7,215 nucleotides of DNA from Rhodoferax sp. (lineage in GTDB: Bacteria > Pseudomonadota > Gammaproteobacteria > Burkholderiales > Burkholderiaceae), in the NCBI GenBank assembly GCA_020048295.1, contig JAIFMT010000055.1, forward strand, positions 1-7,215, written 5' to 3'. Shown in pieces: positions 1 to 6,049 of this stretch (its first letter is position 1; every line of letters begins with the position of its first letter). A model generated the notes under the pieces. That model saw nothing but the letters and a program-made list of their open reading frames with translations, was not told the origin of the DNA and did no database searches. The translations under genes were made by a program, and so were the position numbers.

Positions 1-46
1 CCTCGCCGCGAAGGCCAGCGTTCGCGGCGAGGGCGCCGCTCCTACA
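1..46 (-). repeat. REP-like hairpin downstream of deoA
   Basis: Bases 1-12 and 21-32 form a perfect 12-bp GC-rich inverted repeat around an 8-nt loop (13-20). Next to it, bases 38-45 read GTAGGAGC on the minus strand, ending in the GTAG-type head that precedes the stem in many REP/RAYT-mobilised elements, familiar from Pseudomonas. Read on the minus strand the order is head, short spacer, long hairpin. It starts about 40 nt beyond the deoA stop codon, so it could also act as a transcription terminator or mRNA 3' stabiliser for the nucleoside operon. The window edge hides whether a T-tract or a second inverted REP copy follows. The hairpin is seen directly; the REP assignment is inference from one copy. 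Confidence 0.55.
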
Positions 47-85
47 AAGTTTCATTCGTCGGGGCGGACTTTGCGCTCATGCCAG

Positions 86-1420
86 TTAGCCACCCGGTTG
101 CTGGCTGCCGATGCGCCGTACCAGCACGGGCGACAGTGCGGGCGTGGTGTCACTGATCTGTATCAGCGCCAGCAGGGCTTGTTGCGCGCGGTCAGCGCTG
201 GCAGCATCGGCGGCGTGGATGATGGCCAATGGCTCGCCGGGCTGCACCGCTTGCCCGATTTGCGCAAACTGGCTGAAGCCAACGCTGGGGTTGATGCTGT
301 CGCTGGCTTTGCGCCGACCGCCACCCAGCTCCACCACCGCCAGGCCTATATCGCGCGTGGCCATGGCGCTGACCCAGCCGCTGCGTGGTGCTGCCAACAC
401 GCGCTGCACCGGCGCTATGGGCAGGTAGTGTGCTGGCCGCTGGGCAAAGTCTGCCGGGCCACCCAGGGCAGTGATCATGCGTGAAAACTGCTCCAGCGCT
501 TGTCCGCTGGACAAAGCATGATCTACCTTTTGTAGCGCATCGGCGGTGCTGCTGGCCAGTCCACCCATTTGCAGCAGCTCGGCACTCAGGGTGCGGGTGA
601 CCAGTTGCTGGCGCGGCTCGGGTGATTTGCCCTGCAAAAACTCAAGCGCCTCGATCACCTCCAGCGCGTTGCCGCAGGTTTGGCCCAGCACCTGGTTCAT
701 GTCGGTCAACCAGGCGGTGGTGGGCAAGCCCGCCCCGGTGGCCACGCTGACCAGTGACTCGGCCAGCGTGGTGGCCATGTCCAGCGAATCGGCAAATGCG
801 CCGTTGCCCACTTTGACATCCATCACCAGCCCTTGCAGTCCGGCGGCGAGTTTTTTGGACAGGATGCTGGCGGTAATCAACGGCACCGATTCGACCGTGG
901 CGGTCACGTCGCGGATGGCGTAAAGCCGCCGGTCAGCCGGGGCCAGGTCGTCGGTCTGACCGATGATGGCGCAGCCCGCAGTTTGCAGCGCCCGCTGCAG
1001 CGTGGTGACGTCAGGGGTGCATTGGTAACCGGGGATGCAGCCCAGTTTGTCCAGCGTGCCGCCGGTGTGGCCGAGTCCGCGGCCAGAAATCATCGGCACC
1101 ACGCCACCGCAGGCGGCAACGATGGGGGCCAGCATCAGGCTGACCTTGTCGCCTACGCCGCCGGTGGAGTGTTTGTCCAGAATCGGTCCGTGCAGGTTGG
1201 CTCCGCGCCAGTCCATCACTCGCCCGGAGTGCATCATGGCCTGCGTCAGGTTGACGGTTTCCTCTCGGCTCATGCCCTGCAAAAACATGGCCATGGCCAG
1301 GGCGGCGGCTTGGCCCTCGCTCCATGTGCCATCCACCAGGCCATGAACAAAGTGGTCTATGTGGGCGCGCGCAAGCGGGCGGGCGTCGCGTTTGATGCGG
1401 ATGATCTCCTGGGCAAGCAT
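86..1420 (-). CDS. deoA: Thymidine phosphorylase DeoA
   Basis: Cytosolic pyrimidine nucleoside phosphorylase converting thymidine or deoxyuridine plus phosphate into the free base and 2-deoxyribose-1-phosphate. The product is 444 aa, close to the 440 aa of E. coli DeoA, and aligns along its whole length. Visible motifs are the phosphate-binding KHSTGGVGDK (residues 83-92), the family signature SGRGLGHTGGTLDKL (112-126), and R170, S185 and K189, which correspond to E. coli R171, S186 and K190. The C-terminal domain carries GGGRRKASD. ATG at 1420 is chosen because MLAQEIIR matches the family N-terminus; the open frame extends further upstream only into deoC. The gene is last in the minus-strand operon, 13 nt after the deoC stop. 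Odd point: the signature normally ends in Glu after DKL, but here residue 127 is Gly. Related AMP phosphorylases are a less likely alternative. Confidence 0.96.
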   Translation of the reverse strand: MLAQEIIRIKRDARPLARAHIDHFVHGLVDGTWSEGQAAALAMAMFLQGMSREETVNLTQAMMHSGRVMDWRGANLHGPILDKHSTGGVGDKVSLMLAPIVAACGGVVPMISGRGLGHTGGTLDKLGCIPGYQCTPDVTTLQRALQTAGCAIIGQTDDLAPADRRLYAIRDVTATVESVPLITASILSKKLAAGLQGLVMDVKVGNGAFADSLDMATTLAESLVSVATGAGLPTTAWLTDMNQVLGQTCGNALEVIEALEFLQGKSPEPRQQLVTRTLSAELLQMGGLASSTADALQKVDHALSSGQALEQFSRMITALGGPADFAQRPAHYLPIAPVQRVLAAPRSGWVSAMATRDIGLAVVELGGGRRKASDSINPSVGFSQFAQIGQAVQPGEPLAIIHAADAASADRAQQALLALIQISDTTPALSPVLVRRIGSQQPGG

Positions 1421-1433
1421 GTTTGGTTGGCGC

Positions 1434-2237
1434 TCAATAAGTTCCGGCGGGTGCCGCCGGTGGCGTTGTGCTGCCACCCAGCACGGCTTCAATGTCGCTG
1501 AGCAGGCTGCTGGCACCAATGCGAAAACGTTGTGGACCCAGCGCCGGTGCACCCAGAAATTGCTCGATCAGAGCTTCATAAACAATAGCTTCCTGCGCAG
1601 TCCTGATGCCGCCTGAGGCCTTAAAACCTGCATGATCTCTGGCAGTCGGGCTGGCGACGATGGTGGCCAGCATGACTTGCGCCGCCTCTGGCGTGGCGTT
1701 GACCGGAGTTTTGCCGGTGCTGGTTTTCAGAAAGTCGGCTCCGGCTTGCAGCGCCAACGTGCTGGCACGCGCAATCAGCGCCGGGGTGTTGAGTTCACCG
1801 GTTTCCAGAATCACCTTGAGCAGCAGGCCCGGGCAGGCCTGGCGCACCGCGCTCAACAACGCGGTGACAGCCGCCTCGTCACCGGCGATCAGCGCGCGGT
1901 AGGGCAGCACCACGTCAACCTCTTGCGCACCGGCCTGCACGATGGCCTGGGTGTCGGCCACCGCCGCGGCGATGTCGGTGTTGCCATGCGGAAAGTTGGC
2001 AACCGCTGCCACGCCGATGTGGGCGGGCAACTGCGTTCGGGCAAATGCGGCCAGCCGCGGCCACACGCACACCGCAGCGACCGGGCCAAATGGACCGTTG
2101 GCACGCTGGCAGAGTTTGGCAATGTCGGCCTCGGTGTCCTGGGTGTTGAGGCTGGTGAGGTCCAGGCAGGCCAGCGCCATGCGGGCGCTGTGCGGTAAGT
2201 CATGTGGCCAGTTGGCAGGGGTGTTGGATGGGGTCAT
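1434..2237 (-). CDS. deoC: Deoxyribose-phosphate aldolase DeoC (class I)
   Basis: Cytosolic class I aldolase cleaving 2-deoxy-D-ribose-5-phosphate to glyceraldehyde-3-phosphate and acetaldehyde, the last step of deoxynucleoside catabolism. The product is 267 aa, slightly longer than E. coli DeoC (259 aa). The Schiff-base lysine is K171 in DFLKTSTGK, the partner lysine is K206 in GFKASGG, and the proton-relay Asp is D108 in EVDVVLPYR. The protein ends in Tyr, as E. coli DeoC does, where that tail Tyr assists catalysis. The start ATG overlaps the TGA of the upstream phosphorylase gene (ATGA), implying translational coupling. The N-terminus is about 10 residues longer than in E. coli and rich in Pro; it does not look like an amphipathic BMC-targeting helix. 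The acetaldehyde product is chemically the same intermediate handled by the neighbouring eut system. Confidence 0.97.
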   Translation of the reverse strand: MTPSNTPANWPHDLPHSARMALACLDLTSLNTQDTEADIAKLCQRANGPFGPVAAVCVWPRLAAFARTQLPAHIGVAAVANFPHGNTDIAAAVADTQAIVQAGAQEVDVVLPYRALIAGDEAAVTALLSAVRQACPGLLLKVILETGELNTPALIARASTLALQAGADFLKTSTGKTPVNATPEAAQVMLATIVASPTARDHAGFKASGGIRTAQEAIVYEALIEQFLGAPALGPQRFRIGASSLLSDIEAVLGGSTTPPAAPAGTY

Positions 2238-3043
2238 GGTGCATCGAGTGTGGCGATGATGTTGGCCAGCAAACGGCTGGCGTGTGCGCTGCCAGTTTCA
2301 GCCTGGCTCAAGGTGTGGGCGTGGCTCAACGGCTCGGCAGACATGCCCGCACCCAGGTTGGTGATGAACGACAGCGCCAGCACGCGCATGCCGGCGTGGC
2401 GCGCCAAAATGGTTTCAGGCACAGTGCTCATGCCCACCGCATCGGCACCCAGGCGTTGTGCCATGCGGATTTCGGCCGGGGTCTCAAACTGCGGGCCCAA
2501 AAACCAGGCGTACACACCTTCAAATAGCACGCTGCCTTGCGCCTGCGCTACCCGCAGCGCGTGCGCGCGCAAGGCGGGGTCGTAGGCATCAACCATGTTG
2601 ACAAAGCGTTCGCTGCCGCTTGCGCCCACCAGTGGCGAGCGCTGTGGCAGGTTGAGGTGGTCGCTGAGCAGCATCAGGCTTTGTGGCGGCATGTCAGGGC
2701 GCAGACTGCCTGCGGCATTGGTTTGCACCAGTGTGTGGCAGCCAAGTTGCTTGAGCACTTGAAGTGGCGCGGCCATGCCGTCCACCGCACCGGTCTCGTA
2801 GCCGTGTTTGCGCCCACTCATCACCGCTACCGCCTGCGCCCCAAGCCGCCCCAGCCACAGGGTGGCGCTGTGGCCGGCGACACCGGGTTGGGGAAAGCCG
2901 GGCAGTTCGCTATAAGGAATCTGCACCGCATCGCTGAGGTGCTCGGTCAGGCCGCCCCAGCCTGAGCCCAGTACCACGGCAATGCGCGGCTGAATGTCGG
3001 GGGCGTGTCGGACAATGGTGTTGCAGGTTTCATTGAGACGCAT
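2234..3043 (-). CDS. Purine nucleoside phosphorylase, trimeric (PNP/XapA/PunA) type
   Basis: Phosphorolysis of purine (deoxy)nucleosides to the free base and (deoxy)ribose-1-phosphate in the cytosol. The 269-aa length fits the trimeric PNP family (human PNP, Mycobacterium PunA, E. coli XapA) rather than the hexameric DeoD family. Motifs in order: LGSGWGG (25-31) and H58 in the phosphate site, SGRKHGYE (76-83), TNAAGSL (108-114), GPQFETPAEIRM (183-194), GMSTVPE (204-210), and the base-contacting Asn (N229) in SFITNLGAG. ATG at 3043 is chosen over an in-frame TTG at 3049 because a GGAG (minus strand, complement of 3052-3055) sits 8 nt upstream of it. The gene follows cdd after 14 nt and overlaps deoC by ATGA. 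Exact specificity (guanosine/inosine versus xanthosine) cannot be read from sequence, so no symbol is assigned; punA is a reasonable label. Confidence 0.93.
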   Translation of the reverse strand: MRLNETCNTIVRHAPDIQPRIAVVLGSGWGGLTEHLSDAVQIPYSELPGFPQPGVAGHSATLWLGRLGAQAVAVMSGRKHGYETGAVDGMAAPLQVLKQLGCHTLVQTNAAGSLRPDMPPQSLMLLSDHLNLPQRSPLVGASGSERFVNMVDAYDPALRAHALRVAQAQGSVLFEGVYAWFLGPQFETPAEIRMAQRLGADAVGMSTVPETILARHAGMRVLALSFITNLGAGMSAEPLSHAHTLSQAETGSAHASRLLANIIATLDAP

Positions 3044-3057
3044 GGACAAAGCTCCGT

Positions 3058-3495
3058 TCAGCGTGGTTTCAGGTGATCTGGGCCAAAGCTCTCGGGTAGC
3101 AGCTCGGCCAGCGTGAAGCTGGGACCGGTGGCGCTCTCAGTGGCACTGATGACAATCAGATCAGGGCTACCAAATTCGCGTAGTTTTTGCCGGCAGCCGC
3201 CGCACGGGGTAATCCAGCCGACACCGGCCTCGCCGCCGCTGCCCACCACCAGAACGGCAAGCGCGTGCGTGCTGCCGGCGAGCACCATCGCTGCCAGGGC
3301 TGCTGCTTCGGCGCACAGACCTTCGGGGTAGGCCGCATTTTCGACATTGCAGCCTGCGTGGATGACGCCCTGATCGTCCAGCACGGCGGCTCCGACACGG
3401 TAGCCAGAATACGGCGCGTAGGCTCGGTCCCGCGCCTGGCGCGCGACCATCAGCAATTGATGGCGGTGATTTTGGGTAAGATCAAATAGGGGCAT
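3058..3495 (-). CDS. cdd: Cytidine deaminase Cdd (homotetrameric type)
   Basis: Zinc enzyme hydrolysing cytidine and deoxycytidine to uridine and deoxyuridine, feeding the phosphorylase encoded downstream by deoA. The product is 145 aa, matching the short homotetrameric CDA family rather than the 294-aa E. coli enzyme. The catalytic motif CAEAAAL gives Zn ligand C61 and proton-shuttle E63; PCGGCRQ supplies Zn ligands C98 and C101. The substrate-site segment AYAPYSGYRVGAA (26-38) and the GCNVENAAYPEGLCAE block (48-63) are intact. ATG at 3495 gives a family-like N-terminus; longer in-frame starts at 3525 and 3540 have no visible Shine-Dalgarno and would run into eutR. It is first gene of the minus-strand operon, divergent from eutR with only 33 bp between start codons, so its promoter must overlap the eutR 5' region. 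Confidence 0.95.
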   Translation of the reverse strand: MPLFDLTQNHRHQLLMVARQARDRAYAPYSGYRVGAAVLDDQGVIHAGCNVENAAYPEGLCAEAAALAAMVLAGSTHALAVLVVGSGGEAGVGWITPCGGCRQKLREFGSPDLIVISATESATGPSFTLAELLPESFGPDHLKPR

Positions 3496-3528
3496 GGGCC
3501 TGCACTGTACCGTGAACTGGAGCATTTT

Positions 3529-4509
3529 TTGGACACTCACAACGCATCACCGATGCCGCCAGCGCCGCAGTGGCGGGCGACACAAACGATGGGTGTCGAG
3601 CAACTCGCACAAAGTATCACTGGCTGGCAGCAGGTCTATGACCAGACGTCGCCGGGGCGCTTTTGTGGCGCATTAACCGAGTTGATGCTGGGACCGATGC
3701 AGGTGTTCATGGAATCATCGAGTCACGCGCTGGTGCAGACCTGCAAGCTCTGGAGCGGTGCCGTCTGGTTTGGCATTCCGGTGGCAGATCACCAGATTGG
3801 ACGGGTAGATGGTGCCAGGATCGAGCCCGGGATGTTGGCCTTGCATGCTGGTCAGGACGATTTTCAGTTGACCACGCCCGACAACTTCGGGTTCCTGGGC
3901 ATCGTGGTGCAGACCCACTGGTTGCAGCAGTATGCCGAGCGTGAGGGTAACCCGTTGCCCAGGGATTTGTTGAAGCAGCGCGTGCTTGAAGTCCCTGATC
4001 TCGCGCTTGGGCCGTTTCGCCATTGGCTTGGCAGTGTCGTTGCATGTAGCGTGCCGATGGCAAAGGTGCAAGCGTCCGCCGCACAGGACCACTTTGCTGA
4101 CGAAGTGTTGTCGGGCTTGGTGCAATTGCTCACGCAGGGAAAAAACGGTAGCAAAGACAGCGTGCCCAGCCAGCATGCGCGCAGAACCTTGCGCCGAGTG
4201 CGGGACTACGTGCATGACCACAGTGACCGCAGTGTCACCGTGCACGAGTTGTGCGAACAGCTCGGTTCGAGTCCGCGCGCTCTGCAAGACTGTTTCCAGA
4301 AATACACAGGGTTGTCGCCAAAGACCTACTTGCGCACCGTCGGACTCAATTCAGCCCGACGTGAACTGCAGTGCAAGGATTCCCCTTATGCCTGCGTTAG
4401 CGATGTGGCGACGCGATTTGGTTTTTGGCATCTGAGCCAGTTTGCCACCGACTATCGCCGGCTGTTTGGTGAACTGCCATCGGACACGCTGCGCCAGCGC
4501 TGCGCCTGA
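3529..4509 (+). CDS. eutR: AraC-family transcriptional activator EutR
   Basis: AraC/XylS-type regulator of ethanolamine utilisation; enterobacterial EutR activates the eut operon in response to ethanolamine plus adenosylcobalamin. The 326-aa product resembles Salmonella EutR in both domains: the sensor domain contains ITGWQQVYDQTSPGRF (30-45), WFGIP (80-84) and TTPDNFGFLGIV (115-126), and the C-terminal two-helix-turn-helix domain spans about 219-323, with RALQDCFQKYTGLSPKTYLR (250-269) and GFWHLSQFATDYRRLFGELP (298-317). The start is uncertain. TTG at 3529 has a GGAG at 3519-3522, 6 nt upstream, and gives a length closest to known EutR; ATG at 3553 or 3589 lacks a clear ribosome site. The gene stands first and co-oriented with eutS, unlike the enterobacterial operon where eutR is last. 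It could also influence the divergent cdd operon; that is inference. Confidence 0.93.
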   Translation: MDTHNASPMPPAPQWRATQTMGVEQLAQSITGWQQVYDQTSPGRFCGALTELMLGPMQVFMESSSHALVQTCKLWSGAVWFGIPVADHQIGRVDGARIEPGMLALHAGQDDFQLTTPDNFGFLGIVVQTHWLQQYAEREGNPLPRDLLKQRVLEVPDLALGPFRHWLGSVVACSVPMAKVQASAAQDHFADEVLSGLVQLLTQGKNGSKDSVPSQHARRTLRRVRDYVHDHSDRSVTVHELCEQLGSSPRALQDCFQKYTGLSPKTYLRTVGLNSARRELQCKDSPYACVSDVATRFGFWHLSQFATDYRRLFGELPSDTLRQRCA

Positions 4510-4546
4510 AGTGTTCAATCAATGCAAAAACACGCCGATTTTTGAT

Positions 4547-4563
4547 AACGCCTGAGAGGCGTT
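4547..4563 (+). terminator. Short hairpin after eutR
   Basis: A perfect 7-bp inverted repeat, AACGCCT (4547-4553) and AGGCGTT (4557-4563), with a 3-nt loop, begins 37 nt after the eutR stop. The downstream tract (CATTTC) is only weakly T-rich, so termination would be inefficient on the plus strand. On the opposite strand the stem is followed by ATCAAAAATC, which also lacks a T-tract. It could be a weak eutR terminator or a protein-binding dyad. Confidence 0.3.
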
Positions 4564-4587
4564 CATTTCAACAATCCGGCTCAAACC

Positions 4588-4620
4588 CGCAGTAAAGGTG
4601 TTTGCTGTGCTCCTTTTTTT
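4588..4620 (+). terminator. Terminator/attenuator-like stem with T7 before eutS
   Basis: Bases 4588-4596 can pair with 4601-4609 (9 bp including two G-U pairs, loop GGTG), and after CTCC a run of seven T follows at 4614-4620. This is the architecture of an intrinsic terminator, sitting immediately before the eutS start region. The stem is AT-rich in its upper half and the T-run begins 4 nt after the stem, so strength is uncertain. It may end the eutR transcript or act as an attenuator for the eut operon, depending on where the operon promoter lies. Confidence 0.4.
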
Positions 4621-4659
4621 GTTTGAGCTGTGGCTATCAAGATGGATACCAAGGACGTT

Positions 4660-4995
4660 GTGACCAAAGAGCGAATCATCCAGGAGTTCGTGCCTGGCAA
4701 GCAGGTCACGCTGGCGCATTCCATCGCCAATCCAACGCCTGAGCTGTGCAAGAAGATTGGTGTACCAGGTGCCGAGGCCATTGGCATCATGACCTTGACG
4801 CCAGGAGAGACCGCCATGATTGCTGGTGACATTGCCACCAAGGCGGCCAATGTCGAAATTGGCTTTCTCGACCGGTTCAGCGGTGCGCTGGTGATTACCG
4901 GCTCGGTGGCATCGGTCGATGAAGCCCTGGCGCGGGTGATTGACACCTTGAGCCGCCAGTTGCGCTACACCACCTGTGAGATCACACGCACATGA
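4660..4995 (+). CDS. eutS: EutS/PduU-family microcompartment shell protein
   Basis: Circularly permuted single-BMC-domain protein that assembles as hexamers in the shell of the ethanolamine (or propanediol) microcompartment. The motifs [17 protein letters not shown] (4-20), [17 protein letters not shown] (41-57) and [13 protein letters not shown] (67-79) match EutS strongly, while the C-terminal YTTCEITRT is closer to PduU. GTG at 4660 is chosen because it gives 111 aa, the same as Salmonella EutS with its start aligned, and has AAGGA at 4651-4655, 4 nt upstream. Alternatives in the same frame are ATG 4642 (117 aa) and GTG 4630 (121 aa), both with weaker ribosome sites. The stop overlaps the eutP start (ATGA). 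Residue 39, the Gly that bends the E. coli EutS hexamer, is Glu here. Confidence 0.95.
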   Translation: MTKERIIQEFVPGKQVTLAHSIANPTPELCKKIGVPGAEAIGIMTLTPGETAMIAGDIATKAANVEIGFLDRFSGALVITGSVASVDEALARVIDTLSRQLRYTTCEITRT

Positions 4996-5471
4996 TTGCT
5001 GGCGCACGCATCGGCCGGTTCATGCTGATTGGTGACATCGGCGTGGGCAAAACCACGCTGTTCAATCTGTTGTTTGGCAAAGATGAGCTGGCGCGCAAAA
5101 CGCAGGTGATGGAATTTGAAGGCCGCGCCGGGATCGACACGCCGGGCGAGTACTTCAGCCATCCGCGCCTGTACCACACGCTGATCACGATGGCCGCCGA
5201 TGTTGATAAATTGATTTATGTGCATCCTGCCAATGGCTTTGAATGTCGCTTGCCGTATGGCCTGTTGGATGTCTATGCTGGCAAAAGCATTGACGGCATC
5301 GTCACCAAGTCCGATTTGCCCGATGCGGATCTGGCGCGGGTTGAGCAGCTGTTGCGCGAGGCTGGTGTCAGCGGACAGATATTCCCGGTAGCCAGCAATG
5401 ACGCAGCTTCCATAGATGCGGTACGGCGCTATTTGCTGGCCAATGAGATTCACCCTGAGGAGACGGCATGA
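4992..5471 (+). CDS. eutP: EutP/PduV-family P-loop protein (acetate kinase-like)
   Basis: Ras-like small P-loop NTPase-fold protein of ethanolamine operons; Salmonella EutP has been reported to have acetate kinase activity, making ATP from acetyl-phosphate, and the PduV relative is compartment-associated. The 159-aa product shows the Walker A motif GDIGVGKTT (14-22), the [11 protein letters not shown] block (49-59) containing the DxxG-like G3 element, LIYVH (74-78), and TKSD (105-108) as the G4 nucleotide-base motif. Its length matches Salmonella EutP. ATG at 4992 overlaps the eutS TGA, and the gene's own TGA overlaps the next ATG, so the three genes are probably translationally coupled. Function beyond nucleotide binding is taken from the family. 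Confidence 0.95.
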   Translation: MIAGARIGRFMLIGDIGVGKTTLFNLLFGKDELARKTQVMEFEGRAGIDTPGEYFSHPRLYHTLITMAADVDKLIYVHPANGFECRLPYGLLDVYAGKSIDGIVTKSDLPDADLARVEQLLREAGVSGQIFPVASNDAASIDAVRRYLLANEIHPEETA

Positions 5472-5668
5472 CCAAGAAACAGCTGATTTCTGCCGATGAT
5501 GTGCGAGCGGCCGCCAAGAGCGGGCAGAGCGTGATTCATCTGCGTGACAAGACCAGCATCGTGACCGCAGAGGCGCGAAGTGTGGCCAAAGACCTCGGTG
5601 TTGCACTGGAAATGGCCGCAGCAACCCCACCGTCGGTGCCGAAGGACCGGCCAGCGAGGCGGTATTGA
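5468..5668 (+). CDS. eutQ: EutQ N-terminal fragment (frameshifted)
   Basis: The 66-codon reading frame begins at an ATG overlapping the eutP stop. It encodes the start of Eut[16 protein letters not shown] and TSIVTAEARSVAKDLG resemble the Salmonella EutQ N-terminus. After about residue 50 the sequence loses family character and stops at TGA 5666-5668, whereas the frame one base back (readable from about 5629) carries EutQ-like [12 protein letters not shown] and then the cupin domain. One extra base, most simply a fifth C in CCCC at 5625-5628, would restore a single 192-aa EutQ (Salmonella EutQ is about 229 aa). The alternative is a genuine split gene with a separately translated cupin part. 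Salmonella EutQ has been reported as an acetate kinase; the fragment alone cannot be assumed active. Confidence 0.8.
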   Translation: MTKKQLISADDVRAAAKSGQSVIHLRDKTSIVTAEARSVAKDLGVALEMAAATPPSVPKDRPARRY

Positions 5669-6045
5669 ATGAAGTGCTGCGCCGCATTGCCCAGGAGCGC
5701 GATGCGCCCGCGGCCGGAAAAGTCCGCAAGATCACCAGTATTTGCAGCAGCCCACGCACCAGTGACAAGGGTGCCAACATGAGTCATCTGGACTTGACCT
5801 CACTGGTGTCCGGTGGGGTCAGCCCGCGCTCGGCGGGGTTCATGGGGTGGTCGAATAATGTTTTTGCGCTGGATTGCAAGAGTGATGAAGTCAATCTGGT
5901 GCTGGAAGGCGAGTTGCAGTACCAGGTTGGGCAGGAGCGCATCAGTGCCAGTGCGGGCGATGTGATGTGGGTACCCAAGGGCACGCAAGGCAAGCTGGGC
6001 TCACCAGGTGCGGTGCGCTATTTTTACCTCAGCTACCCGGTGTAA
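5665..6045 (+). CDS. eutQ: EutQ C-terminal cupin domain (second frame of split eutQ)
   Basis: Carries the linker and cupin barrel of EutQ. Family landmarks are [25 protein letters not shown] and [11 protein letters not shown], which line up with Salmonella EutQ. The canonical metal-binding His residues of cupins are absent, as in EutQ generally. The start is ambiguous. TTG 5665 overlaps the stop of the N-terminal frame (TTGA) and has GAGG 5 nt upstream, allowing re-initiation; ATG 5779 has an excellent AAGGG 7 nt upstream (5767-5771) and would give an 88-aa cupin-only protein. If a base is missing near 5625 this is simply the second half of one gene. The stop at 6045 lies 4 nt before the eutD start. 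Confidence 0.8.
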   Translation: MNEVLRRIAQERDAPAAGKVRKITSICSSPRTSDKGANMSHLDLTSLVSGGVSPRSAGFMGWSNNVFALDCKSDEVNLVLEGELQYQVGQERISASAGDVMWVPKGTQGKLGSPGAVRYFYLSYPV

Positions 6046-6049
6046 TGTT

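Larger units (their letters stand above)
4510..4659 (+). promoter_or_regulatory. eutR-eutS intergenic leader with inverted repeats
   Basis: This gap of about 150 bp is the largest non-coding stretch in the window and the likely place of the eut operon promoter and EutR control site. It holds a short hairpin at 4547-4563, a second stem-loop at 4588-4609 followed by seven T (4614-4620), and an outer 8-bp perfect inverted repeat (4579-4586 with 4621-4628) enclosing the second one. No convincing sigma-70 -35/-10 pair was found; TTGATA at 4542-4547 is a possible -35 without a good -10 partner. No sigma-54 box and no cobalamin riboswitch signature were recognised. The EutR operator sequence cannot be named from this window alone. 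Confidence 0.5.

Noticed and set aside
833..1501. 222-aa plus-strand open frame opposite deoA
   Set aside because: Lies wholly antisense to a well-recognised deoA, with no family motif and a low-complexity His/Gln/Gly-rich product; a GC-driven shadow.
1632..2198. 188-aa plus-strand open frame opposite deoC
   Set aside because: Gly/Arg/His-rich antisense frame without motifs; deoC on the other strand is intact with its catalytic residues.
3445..3490. Possible sigma-70 promoter for eutR (TTGATG and TAAGAT)
   Set aside because: The spacing is 15 bp and both boxes are imperfect; chance occurrence is likely.
3531..3550. Possible CRP-like half site (TGTGA on the minus strand) upstream of cdd
   Set aside because: Only one half-site is present and the second arm does not match, so it is not supportable as an operator.
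3715..4287. 190-aa minus-strand open frame opposite eutR
   Set aside because: No family features, and the sense strand encodes a clear AraC-type regulator.
4510..4660. Cobalamin riboswitch or ANTAR-type dual hairpin before eutS
   Set aside because: The region is too short for a cobalamin riboswitch and shows no B12-box; the ANTAR hexaloop pair (AGNNNG loops) is not present.
4965..5780. 271-aa minus-strand open frame opposite eutP and eutQ
   Set aside because: Antisense to clear EutP and EutQ sequence, with no recognisable motif; coding shadow.
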